This document shows positions 8,852-17,035 of a DNA stretch of 64,000 nucleotides, piece by piece (position 1 is the first letter of the stretch; every line of letters begins with the position of its first letter). Position numbers and translations under genes: made by a program. The notes under the pieces were generated by a model. It did no database searches and had not been told where the DNA came from. It saw only the letters and a program-made list of their open reading frames with translations. This DNA comes from AC-51 sp963749895. Its GTDB lineage: Bacteria; Actinomycetota; UBA4738; HRBIN12. The stretch is taken from contig CAVVOG010000001.1 in assembly GCA_963749895.1 (NCBI GenBank), positions 62,001 to 126,000 of the forward strand. The letters are read 5' to 3'.

Positions 8852-9862
8852 GCCGGCGGTACCTTCCTGTCGCTGTCCAACCACGGCATCATCTGGCGCA
8901 GCTCGCGCCCCACCTGCTCGAGCTGGGACGTCTGCGCCTCGCGCCGAAGTCGCAGGAAATCGGGGAACCCCGCGTCGGCCTCGGCGATCCACCGCTGCGC
9001 GAACGTGCCGTCCTGGATCTCGGTGAGGACCTGCTTCATCTGCTGACGGGAGTGCTCGTCAACCACACGAGGGCCGCTCTGGTAGTCGCCCCACTCGGCG
9101 GTGTCGGACACGCTGTAGCGCATCCACGACAGCCCGCCCTCGTAGATCAGGTCGATGATCAGCTTCAGCTCGTGGAGGCATTCGAAGTACGCGATCTCCG
9201 GCTGGTAGCCAGCCTCCACGAGCGTCTCGAAGCCGTTCCTGATCAGCTCGGAGATGCCGCCGCACAGGACGGTCTGCTCACCGAACAGATCGGTCTCGGT
9301 CTCCTCCTTGAACGTCGTTTCGATGATGCCGGCGCGCGCGCACCCGATCCCGGCGCCGTAGGCGAGCGCGCGCTCCCGCGCCTTCCCGGTCGCGTCCTGC
9401 TGCACGGCGACCAGGCCGGGCGTGCCGATCCCCTGCTCATACGTGCGGCGGACGAGGTGCCCGGGGCCCTTCGGCGCGATCATCGTGACGTCGACCCCCG
9501 CGGGCGGCACGACCGTCCCGAAGTGGACCGAGAATCCGTGGGCGAACATCAGCATGTCCCCGTCCTTCAGGTTCGGGGCGATGTCCTCGGCGTAGACCTT
9601 CGCGTGGGAGGTGTCCGGGAGCAGGCACATCATCGACGTCCGCCTCGGCGACGGCCTCCGCGGTGTCGAGGACGCGCAGACCGGCCTCCTCGGCCGTCGC
9701 GCGACTCGCCGACCCGGGGCGCAGCCCGACCCGAACGTCGTACCCGCTGTCCTGAAGGTTCTGGGCGTGGGCATGACCCTGGGAGCCGAAGCCGAGGACC
9801 GCGATCTTCTGCCCGGTCAACGCGGAGGCGTCGGTGTCATTCTCGTAGTAGATCGTCGCCAT
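8848..9862 (-). CDS. ilvC: Ketol-acid reductoisomerase, one-base frameshift
   Basis: NADPH-dependent second enzyme of valine/isoleucine synthesis. N-terminal Rossmann motif VLGFGSQGHAHAQNL is in one frame; after AEAVAEADV near position 9634 the frame shifts by one extra base and continues MMCLLPDTSHAKVYAEDI to the C-terminus. The knotted domain keeps EETETDLFGEQ and ECLHELK, with the Mg-binding Asp/Glu residues. Total length is 1014 + 1 bases, so a single inserted base restores a class I enzyme of about 337 residues. ATG at 9862 follows GGAAGGA. An inactive ilvC inside an otherwise intact operon is unlikely; sequencing error is favoured. Confidence 0.9.
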
Positions 9863-9908
9863 CTGACTCCGTTCCTTCCTGTGTACGGCCTGTGAGGTGA
9901 GGTGGACG

Positions 9909-10439
9909 TCAGCCGATCGCGCTCTTCAGGACGCGTTCGCGGATCCCGCGATCGCCACGCGCCAGGGCGATGCGACCCGTCCGCGAGAGCTCCACGATCC
10001 CGAAGTCCTCGACCAGCTCGAGCAGCGCCTGGAGCTTGTCCGGCTTGCCGGTCGCCTCCAAGGTGAGCGTCGCGTGCGTCACGTCGACGATGTTCACCCG
10101 GAACACCTCGGCGATCTCCATCACGCGGGCCCGGGCATCGCCGGAGGCACGCACCTTCACCAACATCAGCTCGCGCTCGACGGCCGAGCCCGGCTCGTGC
10201 TCGAGGATCTTGATGATGTTGATCAGCTTGTTCAGCTGCTTCGTGACCTGCTCCAACGGCTTCATCTCGACGTTGACGACGATCGTCATCCGTGAGACGC
10301 CGGGGGTCTCGGTGGCCCCCACCGCGAGCGAGTCGATGTTGAACCCGCGGGCCGCGAACAGCCCCGCCACGCGGGTCAACACACCGGGCTTGTCCTCGAC
10401 GAGTACCGAGATCGTGTGCAGCGCATCGCCGTTCGTCAT
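9909..10439 (-). CDS. ilvN: Acetolactate synthase regulatory (small) subunit
   Basis: 176 residues: an N-terminal ACT domain (HTISVLVEDKPGVLTRVAGL, with the GFNIDSL turn that binds valine in this family) and a C-terminal ALS_ss_C domain with VRASGDARARVMEIAEVF. It binds IlvB, raises its activity and confers valine feedback inhibition. The ATG overlaps the ilvB stop by 4 bases, fitting the fixed stoichiometric partnership. The gap to ilvC downstream is 46 bases and holds only the ilvC ribosome-binding site. Confidence 0.95.
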   Translation of the reverse strand: MTNGDALHTISVLVEDKPGVLTRVAGLFAARGFNIDSLAVGATETPGVSRMTIVVNVEMKPLEQVTKQLNKLINIIKILEHEPGSAVERELMLVKVRASGDARARVMEIAEVFRVNIVDVTHATLTLEATGKPDKLQALLELVEDFGIVELSRTGRIALARGDRGIRERVLKSAIG

Positions 10440-12184
10440 GCGATCGGAGCCTCCGAAGGGTCGGTGGTGGGCTGGACCTGCTCGGGCCCGAGGATGATGT
10501 CGTCGTTCGAGGCGCCGGAGGGCACCATCGGGAACACCATCTCGCCGGGGTCGACGCGGAAGTCGATCACCACGCTCCGATCGGTGATCGCGTACGCCTT
10601 CTCGATCGCCGCATCGACCTCGTCGGGACTCTCCACCCGAAGCCCGACCGCGCCGTAGGCTTCGGCCAACTTCACGTAGTCGGGCACGTTGGGGTCGAGC
10701 CACACGCCCGAGTAGCGCTCGTCGAAGAACAGCTCCTGCCACTGGCGGACCATCCCGAGGTACCCGTTGTTCAAGATCGCCGTGACGAACGGGATGTCCT
10801 CGGTCCGGCTGGTCGCGAGCTCCTGCGCCGTCATCTGGAAGCAGCCGTCGCCGTCGATCGCGACCACACGCTTCTTCGGCTGGCCGACCTTCGCGCCCAT
10901 CGCCGCCGGGACCGCGAAGCCCATCGTGCCGAGACCGCCGGAGTTGATCCAGTGCCGGGGCCGCTCGAACCGCCAGTACTGCGAGGCGTACATCTGGTGC
11001 TGCCCGACGCCGCTGACGAGGATCGTGTCGGCGTCCGCCAGGGCGTGCAGCCGCTCGACGCAGTGCTGTGGCTTCAGCAGCCCGTTCGAGGTGTCGTACC
11101 GGTAGGGGTACGTCTCCTGCCACTCCTTCAGCTGGGCGAGCCACGCAGATCGGTCGGGGACCCCACCCGCCTCGTCCTGGCGCTTCACGAGCTCGGCGGC
11201 GAGCTTGCCGATCACGTCCTTGCAGTCGCCGACGATCGGCACGTCGACCACGCGGTTCTTGCCGATCTCGGCCGGATCGATGTCGACGTGCACGACCTTC
11301 GCATGCGGAGCGAACCCGGCCAGCTTGCCGGTGACACGGTCGTCGAAGCGCGCGCCCAGCGCGACCAGCAGGTCAGCCTTCTGCATCGCGGTGACGGCCG
11401 TGTAGTTCCCGTGCATCCCGGGCATACCCAGGCAGAGCTCGTGGGAGTCGGGGAACGCGCCGCGCGCCATCAGCGTCGTGACGACCGGGAGCTTCCCCGT
11501 CGTGGCGAGCTGGAACAGCTCCTTATGGGCGTCAGCCTTGATCACGCCGCCGCCGACGTACAGCACCGGCCGCTTGGCCTTGAGGATCATCTTCACGGCC
11601 TCGCCGATCTGACGGGCGTTGCCCTTCGTCGTGGGCTTGTAGCCGGGCAGCGAGACCCGATCCGGCCACTTGTAGTTCACGTCGGCGATCAACACGTCCT
11701 TCGGCAGGTCAATCACGACCGGACCGGGGCGGCCGGTGCTGGCGATGTGGAACGCCTCGCGGACCGTCTCGACGATCTGCGCGGGGTCCTTCACCAGGAA
11801 GTTGTGCTTCGTGACGGGCATCGTGATGCCGGTTACGTCGGCCTCCTGGAACGCGTCGTTGCCCACGACCGGGGTCGGGACCTGGCCGGTGATCGCGACG
11901 ATCGGGACGGAGTCCATCTTCGCGTCGGCGAGGGGGGTGACGAGGTTCGTCGCCCCGGGCCCGGACGTGGCCATGCACACGCCGACCTTGCCGGTCGCCC
12001 ACGAGTAGCCCTCGGCGGCGTGCCCGGCGCCTTGCTCGTGGCGGCACAGGATGTGGCGGATCGGGCTCTTGTCGACGAGCGGGTCGTAGATCGGCATGCT
12101 CGCCCCGCCCGGGATGCCGAAGATGACCTCGACCCCCTCCTGCTCGAGGGCCTTCAGCAGCGCCTCCGCGCCGGTCATCTTCAT
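10436..12184 (-). CDS. ilvB: Acetolactate synthase catalytic (large) subunit
   Basis: 582 residues, ThDP/FAD enzyme that makes acetolactate or acetohydroxybutyrate from pyruvate (plus 2-oxobutyrate). Seen: FGIPGGASMPIYD, the activating Glu in RHEQGAGHAAEGY, SGPGATN, the central FAD-binding domain (LGARFDDRVTG) and the ThDP motif GDGCFQMTAQEL...NNGYLGMVRQWQ. Two ATGs six bases apart are possible (MKM); the first overlaps the stop of the upstream 107-aa gene. No missing residue is apparent. First biosynthetic gene after the attenuator. Confidence 0.96.
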   Translation of the reverse strand: MKMTGAEALLKALEQEGVEVIFGIPGGASMPIYDPLVDKSPIRHILCRHEQGAGHAAEGYSWATGKVGVCMATSGPGATNLVTPLADAKMDSVPIVAITGQVPTPVVGNDAFQEADVTGITMPVTKHNFLVKDPAQIVETVREAFHIASTGRPGPVVIDLPKDVLIADVNYKWPDRVSLPGYKPTTKGNARQIGEAVKMILKAKRPVLYVGGGVIKADAHKELFQLATTGKLPVVTTLMARGAFPDSHELCLGMPGMHGNYTAVTAMQKADLLVALGARFDDRVTGKLAGFAPHAKVVHVDIDPAEIGKNRVVDVPIVGDCKDVIGKLAAELVKRQDEAGGVPDRSAWLAQLKEWQETYPYRYDTSNGLLKPQHCVERLHALADADTILVSGVGQHQMYASQYWRFERPRHWINSGGLGTMGFAVPAAMGAKVGQPKKRVVAIDGDGCFQMTAQELATSRTEDIPFVTAILNNGYLGMVRQWQELFFDERYSGVWLDPNVPDYVKLAEAYGAVGLRVESPDEVDAAIEKAYAITDRSVVIDFRVDPGEMVFPMVPSGASNDDIILGPEQVQPTTDPSEAPIA

Positions 12185-12504
12185 CCCGCCGCCACCTCCT
12201 CGGGACGGTCCTCGACGGGACCGGTCTCGACCCGCCGGACCTGCGCCTGCAGGCGGTGCGCCAGGTTGCGGCACGCCCGCTCGAACTCCCAGGGGGTCCA
12301 ATCCCGGCGCCGGGTCTGCAGGACGTCGGGTTCGGTCTCCTCGGAGAACCCGAACCCACCGCCCAGGTAGGTCACCTCGGAGGCGAGGTAGCGGTCGACG
12401 ACGGCGCGCGTGGACGGGTCGGCGGCCTCGACGGTCACCTGCGCGGGCCCCTCCCACAGCACGCTCGCGACCACGGTTCCGTCTCGCTCGAACTCGTACC
12501 GCAT
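12181..12504 (-). CDS. Conserved-looking 107-aa protein at the head of the ilv operon, unknown
   Basis: 107 residues, acidic N-terminal half and basic C-terminal half. The first 35 residues alternate strand-like (MRYEFERDGTVVASVLWEG, then AQVTVEA), followed by a Gly-rich LGGGFGF turn and an amphipathic helix DWTPWEFERACRNLAHRL. The ATG at 12504 follows AAGGAG at a good distance and the stop overlaps ilvB (ATGA), so it is a genuine first gene of the operon, directly behind the attenuator. I do not recognise the family. Its position suggests an accessory or regulatory role in branched-chain amino acid metabolism, but this is inference only. Confidence 0.75.
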   Translation of the reverse strand: MRYEFERDGTVVASVLWEGPAQVTVEAADPSTRAVVDRYLASEVTYLGGGFGFSEETEPDVLQTRRRDWTPWEFERACRNLAHRLQAQVRRVETGPVEDRPEEVAAG

Positions 12505-12566
12505 GGTGCGCTCCTTCCGTGGCCGGCTCCCGTGGACCCGGCGGTGCTCCGACGATCGGCGGGTAG

Positions 12567-12608
12567 AAAAAACCCCCCGCGGCGGCGAGGGGCATCTGGC
12601 GCGGGGGG
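12567..12608 (-). terminator. ilv attenuator: Rho-independent terminator
   Basis: On the minus strand, CCCCCCGCG (12608-12600) pairs with CGCGGGGGG (12581-12573), a perfect 9-bp GC stem, followed at once by six T residues (12572-12567). This is the only terminator in the window with a proper T-tract. It stands between the leader peptide and the first structural gene. Confidence 0.85.
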
Positions 12609-12635
12609 TCATCGGGCCTCTCGGCCCGCCCGCGC
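12599..12635 (-). promoter_or_regulatory. ilv antiterminator pairing
   Basis: GCGCGGG (12635-12629), beginning directly after the leader-peptide stop codon, is perfectly complementary to CCCGCGC (12605-12599), which is inside the left arm of the terminator. The two structures exclude each other. Between them a small GGGCC-GAGA-GGCCC hairpin (12627-12614) can form. A ribosome that reaches the stop codon would cover the first arm and allow termination; one stalled on the Leu/Val/Ile codons would leave it free. Confidence 0.7.
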
Positions 12636-12689
12636 CTAGGCGATAAGTACCAGGGTGCTGCGACCCGTGATCACGGTGCTCGTATGCAT
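12636..12689 (-). CDS. ilv leader peptide (attenuation sensor)
   Basis: Seventeen codons from ATG 12689 to TAG: MHTSTVITGRSTLVLIA. It contains Val-Ile and then Leu-Val-Leu-Ile right before the stop, plus four threonines. These are the amino acids made by the downstream operon or their precursor. The peptide is too short to be an enzyme and lies between a TTGACA promoter and the attenuator. It should be translated from a nearly leaderless transcript, because the ATG falls about five bases after the predicted start point. Confidence 0.85.
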   Translation of the reverse strand: MHTSTVITGRSTLVLIA

Positions 12690-12700
12690 GTCCGTCGGAC

Positions 12701-12730
12701 AGTGTGGGCGCGCGGTGCGGAGCGTGTCAA
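12701..12730 (-). promoter_or_regulatory. ilv operon promoter
   Basis: On the minus strand TTGACA (12730-12725), a perfect -35 box, then an 18-base spacer and CACACT (12706-12701) as a weak -10 box that keeps the key A2 and T6. Start point expected near 12694, five bases before the leader-peptide ATG. Confidence 0.6.
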
Positions 12731-12752
12731 CCTCGGCGGCCCAAGGCTCACG

Positions 12753-12758
12753 TAGCAT
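12753..12758 (+). promoter_or_regulatory. Leaderless -10 box (TAGCAT) for the MBL-fold gene
   Basis: TAGCAT ends 6 bases before the ATG at 12765. It lies 23 bases from the -35 box of the divergent ilv promoter, so the two promoters share one short control region. Confidence 0.5.
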
Positions 12759-12764
12759 CACGGG

Positions 12765-13592
12765 ATGTTCACGAACCACGTACTCGACGCCGGCGGGGTG
12801 CGCTGCCGCGTCCTGGTGGACGGGTGGCGCGCCGTATCGCCTCGGTTCGTGTTCCGCGGGTACGACGAGGACGTCCACGGGCCGCTCGTGCGCCCCGGGA
12901 TGGACGCGGACGGACTCCTGCCCGGCCGTTTCGCGGCGCTGCTGATCGAGAGCCCGGACGGGCTGGTCCTGGTGGATGCGGGCATGGGGCCGTTCGCGGG
13001 CGAGATGGAGGCCGGCCGGCTCACGGGGGAGCTCGACGCGCTCGGCATCTCCCGGACCGACATCGGGACCGTCGTCGTCACCCACGGACACGCCGACCAC
13101 GTCGGGGGGCTCGTCACGAACGACGGCGTCCCCGCCTTCTACGAGGCACGACACCTCGTCCACCCCGCCGAGCTGGCCTTCTGGCGCTCTCCGGCGGCCC
13201 GGGAGCTGCCGGGCGACGCGGGCGAGCCCGCCCGGGTCGCCTTCGGTGCCCTGCGCGCCGGCGGCCTCCTGGACGAGGCGACCGGCGGAGCGCCGGTCGC
13301 CTCGGGCGTCCGGATCCTCGAGGCCCCCGGGCACACCCCCGGCCACCTCGCCGTCGTGGTCAACGACGCGCTGCTGTGGGCCGGCGACGCGATCGTCCAC
13401 CCGGTCAACGTGCCGCATCCCGAGTGGGTGAGCGCCGCCGACATGGACGCTCGCAACGCCCAGACCCGCGTGGAGCTGCTCGAACGCGCCGCCGACGACC
13501 GGCTCATGCTGGCGGGAAGTCATCTGCCCGTCGAGGGCACGGTCCGCCGCGAGGCGGCCGGATTCGCGTTCGACATCGCGTCGCCCGGTTGA
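12765..13592 (+). CDS. MBL-fold metallo-hydrolase
   Basis: 275 residues with the metallo-beta-lactamase signature H107-G-H109-A-D111-H112, the distal ligands in LEAPGHTPGH and DALLWAGDAI, and a final strand containing AGSHLPVEG. This set binds two metals, usually zinc. The family includes lactonases, glyoxalase II, ribonucleases and many unassigned hydrolases; the GHTPGHL motif is typical of the glyoxalase II/lactonase side. Transcribed divergently from the ilv operon from a leaderless start. No neighbour suggests a substrate. Confidence 0.8.
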   Translation: MFTNHVLDAGGVRCRVLVDGWRAVSPRFVFRGYDEDVHGPLVRPGMDADGLLPGRFAALLIESPDGLVLVDAGMGPFAGEMEAGRLTGELDALGISRTDIGTVVVTHGHADHVGGLVTNDGVPAFYEARHLVHPAELAFWRSPAARELPGDAGEPARVAFGALRAGGLLDEATGGAPVASGVRILEAPGHTPGHLAVVVNDALLWAGDAIVHPVNVPHPEWVSAADMDARNAQTRVELLERAADDRLMLAGSHLPVEGTVRREAAGFAFDIASPG

Positions 13593-13622
13593 CCCGGGTG
13601 ACCACCCCGAAGCCGGTCCGGC

Positions 13623-13628
13623 TAGCAT
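13623..13628 (+). promoter_or_regulatory. -10 box (TAGCAT) for the GT20 gene
   Basis: TAGCAT lies 11 bases before the ATG at 13640, implying a 5'UTR of only about five bases. A GTGACC 19 bases upstream may be a weak -35 element. Confidence 0.4.
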
Positions 13629-13639
13629 GGGGGTACCCG

Positions 13640-15199
13640 ATGCAGGCTTCCATGCCAACGGCGTTCGAGTCTCCACTCGTCGTCGTCTCGAACCGAGGCC
13701 CCGTGTCCTTCAGCCGCGATGAGGGCGGGGCCCTGATCGGCGAGCGTGGGTCCGGCGGCCTCGTCACCGCCCTGGCCGGCGTGCTGTTCGAGTCCGATGC
13801 CACGTGGCTCGCCGCGGCGATGACGGATGCCGACCGCGAGGTCGCCGCGACCGGCCGGCCGATCGACGTCGAGCCCGCCGGACGGGCGTCGTTCGTCGAC
13901 ATCGACCCGGTCCGCTACGAGGGCTACTACAACGGCATCGCGAACCGGGTGCTCTGGCTGATGCACCACTACCTGTTCGATCTGGCCTATCTGCCGGCGT
14001 GGGACACCGAGACCCGACTGATCTGGAACGACTACCGCGAGGTGAACGCGACCTTCGCGAAGGCCCTCGACGCCGAACGCGACCGCGACCCCGTCTACCT
14101 GGTGCAGGACTACCAGCTGAGCCTGGTCCCTCAGATGCTCCGGGACATGCAACCGAACGCCCGGATCACGCACTTCACGCACACTCCCTTCGCCGGCCCG
14201 ACGTACCTGCGGCTGCTGCCGGCGGGGATGCGCGAGGAACTGCTCCGCGGGCTGCTCGGCGCCGACATCCTGGGGTTCCAGGCCGATCGCTGGGCCGAGA
14301 ACTTCCTGCTGGCCGTCCGCGACACCCTGCACGACGCCCACGTGGACGTGCGACGGCGGCGGATCGACATCGACGGCCGGCGGGTGCTGGTGCGCGGCTA
14401 CCCGATCGCGCTGGACCCCGTGCCGCTGCGCCGCACGTCCACCTCCCGCGAGGTCAAGGAGCTGCGCCGCGAGTTGGGGGCGTGGCGCGGCGACGCGAAG
14501 CTCTTGCTCCGGGTCGACCGGCTGGAGCTGTCGAAGAACATCGTGCGCGGCTTCCACGCGTACGACACCTTCCTCACCGAGCACCCGGAATGGCGCGGGA
14601 AGGTGCGGTTCCTGTCGATCCTGCCGCGCTCACGCACCGAGATCCCCGAGTACGTGTCGTACGCGGAGCGGACCCTGGAGACGGCCGCCGAGATCAACGC
14701 GCGGCACGGAGGCCAGGACTGGACCCCGCTCGAGGTGAGGACCGAGGAGGACTACATCGGGGCGGTGGCCGCCTACGGTCTGTACGACACGCTCCTGGTG
14801 AACCCGATCTTCGACGGGATGAACCTCGTCGCGATGGAAGGGCCGCTGGTGAACAAGCGCCACGGGACCCTGGCGCTGTCGGTGAACGCGGGCGCGTACG
14901 GCCGGCTCGGCCGCCACGCGATCGCCCTCAACCCGTTCGACGTCGTCGAGACCGCCGAGGCGATCCACCTCGGCCTGACGATGCCGGAGGACGAGCGGAC
15001 CCGCCGGGCCCGAGGGCTGATGCGCTCGGTCCTCGCCAGCAGCCCGACCCGATGGCTCACGGCGCAGCTGCGAGATCTCGACGCGGTCCGCGGGGTCGTC
15101 GCACGTCCTCGTCCCAAGCCGTTCGCGGAGGAGCCGTTCGACGGCGAGCCGGCGGTGCCCGACGAGCTGAACGGCGGGCTCCACAGGCCCGAGGGCTGA
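13640..15199 (+). CDS. otsA: Trehalose-6-phosphate synthase-type glycosyltransferase (GT20)
   Basis: 519 residues. GT20 enzymes transfer glucose from a nucleotide sugar to glucose 6-phosphate. Residues expected for catalysis are recognisable: Arg in VVSNRGPVSF, Asp in LVQDYQLSLVP, His in FTHTPF, Arg and Lys in RVDRLELSKN, and Asp/Glu in FDGMNLVAMEG. Several motifs differ from the E. coli form (VQDYQ for VHDYH, HTPFA for HIPFP, LELSKN for LDYSKG), so a related phosphate-sugar acceptor is possible. No otsB phosphatase is visible nearby. It converges on a GH15 gene with one base between the stops, which supports a role in trehalose or related disaccharide turnover. Confidence 0.82.
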   Translation: MQASMPTAFESPLVVVSNRGPVSFSRDEGGALIGERGSGGLVTALAGVLFESDATWLAAAMTDADREVAATGRPIDVEPAGRASFVDIDPVRYEGYYNGIANRVLWLMHHYLFDLAYLPAWDTETRLIWNDYREVNATFAKALDAERDRDPVYLVQDYQLSLVPQMLRDMQPNARITHFTHTPFAGPTYLRLLPAGMREELLRGLLGADILGFQADRWAENFLLAVRDTLHDAHVDVRRRRIDIDGRRVLVRGYPIALDPVPLRRTSTSREVKELRRELGAWRGDAKLLLRVDRLELSKNIVRGFHAYDTFLTEHPEWRGKVRFLSILPRSRTEIPEYVSYAERTLETAAEINARHGGQDWTPLEVRTEEDYIGAVAAYGLYDTLLVNPIFDGMNLVAMEGPLVNKRHGTLALSVNAGAYGRLGRHAIALNPFDVVETAEAIHLGLTMPEDERTRRARGLMRSVLASSPTRWLTAQLRDLDAVRGVVARPRPKPFAEEPFDGEPAVPDELNGGLHRPEG

Positions 15200-15200
15200 G

Positions 15201-17015
15201 TCAGCGTCGCACGCGGACGCGGCGGGCCAGACGGGGGCGACGATCCGCCGGGCCGACCTCCCCCCGGCTGAGGTTCATCGCGGTGCCGATCAGCGACACG
15301 TGTGAGAACGCCTGAGGGAAGTTGCCGACCAAGCGGCGCCGGACCGGGTCGTACTCCTCGGAAAGGAGCCCCAGGTCGGTGCGAACGTCGAGCACGCGCT
15401 CGAACAGCTCTCGCGCCTCGTCGGTCCGACCCTGGAGCGCCAGGCAGTCGGCGAGCCAGCACGTGCACGGGAGGAACGCGCCCTCGCTTCCGGGCAGACC
15501 GTCGACGTGGGACCCGGTGTCGTAGCGCAGGACGAACCCGTCCGCCAGCAGCCGTTCCGCGATCGCGTCGACCGTCCCGCGGACTCGGGGATCGGTGGCG
15601 GGCAGGAACCCGACGAGCGGGATCATCAGGGTCGCCGCGTCGAGGTGCTTCGAACCGTACGACTGGGTGAATGCCCCGAGCTCGTCGTCGAAACCCTCGC
15701 GACAGACCTCGTCGTGGATCTCGGTGCGCAGGGCGCGCCAGCGCTCGACCGGCCCGTCGAACCCGAACAGCTCGACGTCGCGGATCGCGCGGTCGATCCC
15801 GACCCAGGCCATCACCTTGGAGTGGGTGAAGTGGCGCTGGCCGCCGCGGACCTCCCAGATGCCTTCGTCGGGCTCGCGCCAGCGCGACTCCAGGGCGTCG
15901 AGGATCCGCAGCTCCATCTCCCACGCGGCGGCCTCGTGCGGGAGCCCCTCCCGCGACGCCTGGTGCAGCAGGTCGAGGATCTCGCCGTACACGTCGAGCT
16001 GGAACTGGCGCGAGGCGTCGTTGCCGACCCGAACGGGGAGCGAGCCCTCGTAGCCGGTCAGCCACCCGAGCTCCATCTCGGGGATCCGGCGCTCACCCGC
16101 GAGCCCGTACATGATCCGCAGGTCGTGCGGGTCCCCGGCCACCGCGCGCAGGAGCCATTCGCGCCACGCCCCCGCCTCGCGCTCGTAGCCGGCCTGCAGC
16201 AGGCTGTACAGGGTGAACGTGGCATCACGGAGCCAGCAGAACCGGTAGTCCCAGTTCCGCGATCCACCGAGCTCCTCCGGGAGCGACGTCGTGACCGCCG
16301 CGACGATCCCTCCGGTCGGACGGTAACTGAGCGCCTTCAGGGTGATGAGCGACCTCATGACCGCATCGCGCCACTCGCCACGGTACGTGCACTGCGTGGT
16401 CCAGTCGCGCCAGAAGCGCGTCGTGGCGCGGGCCGCGTCCCACGGATCGATCCGCGGCGGCGGAAGCTCGTGCGAGCGGTGCCAGACCAGGATGAACGCC
16501 ACACGCTCCCCGGCCCGGACCTGCAGGTCGGACGTGACCAGTCCGGTCACGACCTCGAGCGGGGCGTCGGTGCGGAGCTCCACGGCGTCGGGGCCCGCGA
16601 CCGCGGTGACGCTCCGCTTCCCCTGCCGAAGCCACGGGACGGCGGCCCCGTAGTCGAAGCGCAGGTTCAGCTCCATCCGCATCGGAACCACGCCGCGTAG
16701 CCCCTCGACCAGCCGCACCACCCGGGCCTGACCCCGTCGCGGCGTCATGAAGTCGGTCACGCGGACGGAACCGGATCCGACCTCGTACTCGGTCTCGAGC
16801 ACGAGCGTGTCGGGACGGTAGGCGCGCCGCGTCCGGAAGGGCTCGGACGGAGCGAGCAGCCAGCGTCCGTGCTCGGGCTCACCGACCAACGCCGCGAAGC
16901 ACGCGCCCGAGTCGAAGCGCGGCAGACACAGCCAGTCGATCGAGCCGTCACGGCCGACGAGCGCAGCCGTGTGCGTGTCGCCGATCAGCGCGTAGTCCTC
17001 GAGCGGGAGCGCCAC
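15201..17015 (-). CDS. Glycoside hydrolase family 15 protein (trehalase/glucoamylase type)
   Basis: 604 residues. The N-terminal 150 residues match the trehalase-like beta-sandwich found in bacterial GH15 enzymes (ALIGDTHTAALVGRDGSIDWL), followed by the alpha/alpha-barrel with GGSRNWDYRFCWLRDATFTLY and NDASRQFQLDVYGEILD, both hallmark GH15 segments. No signal peptide, so cytoplasmic. Mycobacterial relatives are trehalases, others hydrolyse alpha-glucans. Convergence with the GT20 gene favours trehalose breakdown. The GTG start at 17015 follows a TANNNT box by 6 bases. C-terminal Arg-rich tail (last 20 residues). Confidence 0.88.
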   Translation of the reverse strand: MALPLEDYALIGDTHTAALVGRDGSIDWLCLPRFDSGACFAALVGEPEHGRWLLAPSEPFRTRRAYRPDTLVLETEYEVGSGSVRVTDFMTPRRGQARVVRLVEGLRGVVPMRMELNLRFDYGAAVPWLRQGKRSVTAVAGPDAVELRTDAPLEVVTGLVTSDLQVRAGERVAFILVWHRSHELPPPRIDPWDAARATTRFWRDWTTQCTYRGEWRDAVMRSLITLKALSYRPTGGIVAAVTTSLPEELGGSRNWDYRFCWLRDATFTLYSLLQAGYEREAGAWREWLLRAVAGDPHDLRIMYGLAGERRIPEMELGWLTGYEGSLPVRVGNDASRQFQLDVYGEILDLLHQASREGLPHEAAAWEMELRILDALESRWREPDEGIWEVRGGQRHFTHSKVMAWVGIDRAIRDVELFGFDGPVERWRALRTEIHDEVCREGFDDELGAFTQSYGSKHLDAATLMIPLVGFLPATDPRVRGTVDAIAERLLADGFVLRYDTGSHVDGLPGSEGAFLPCTCWLADCLALQGRTDEARELFERVLDVRTDLGLLSEEYDPVRRRLVGNFPQAFSHVSLIGTAMNLSRGEVGPADRRPRLARRVRVRR

Positions 17016-17021
17016 GGCCCG

Positions 17022-17027
17022 ACACTA
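17022..17027 (-). promoter_or_regulatory. Leaderless -10 box (TAGTGT) for the GH15 gene
   Basis: On the minus strand TAGTGT is followed by exactly 6 bases and the GTG start at 17015. No ribosome-binding site is present. Confidence 0.5.
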
Positions 17028-17035
17028 CCGCGCGG

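Noticed and set aside
10436..12595. A longer start for ilvB reaching into the attenuator
   Set aside because: The extension would begin inside the terminator stem and pass through the 107-aa gene; the ATG at 12184 gives a normal IlvB N-terminus.
12633..12642. CGCCTAGGCG palindrome at the ilv leader stop codon as a regulator site
   Set aside because: It has no spacer and is explained by the stop codon and the start of the antiterminator arm.
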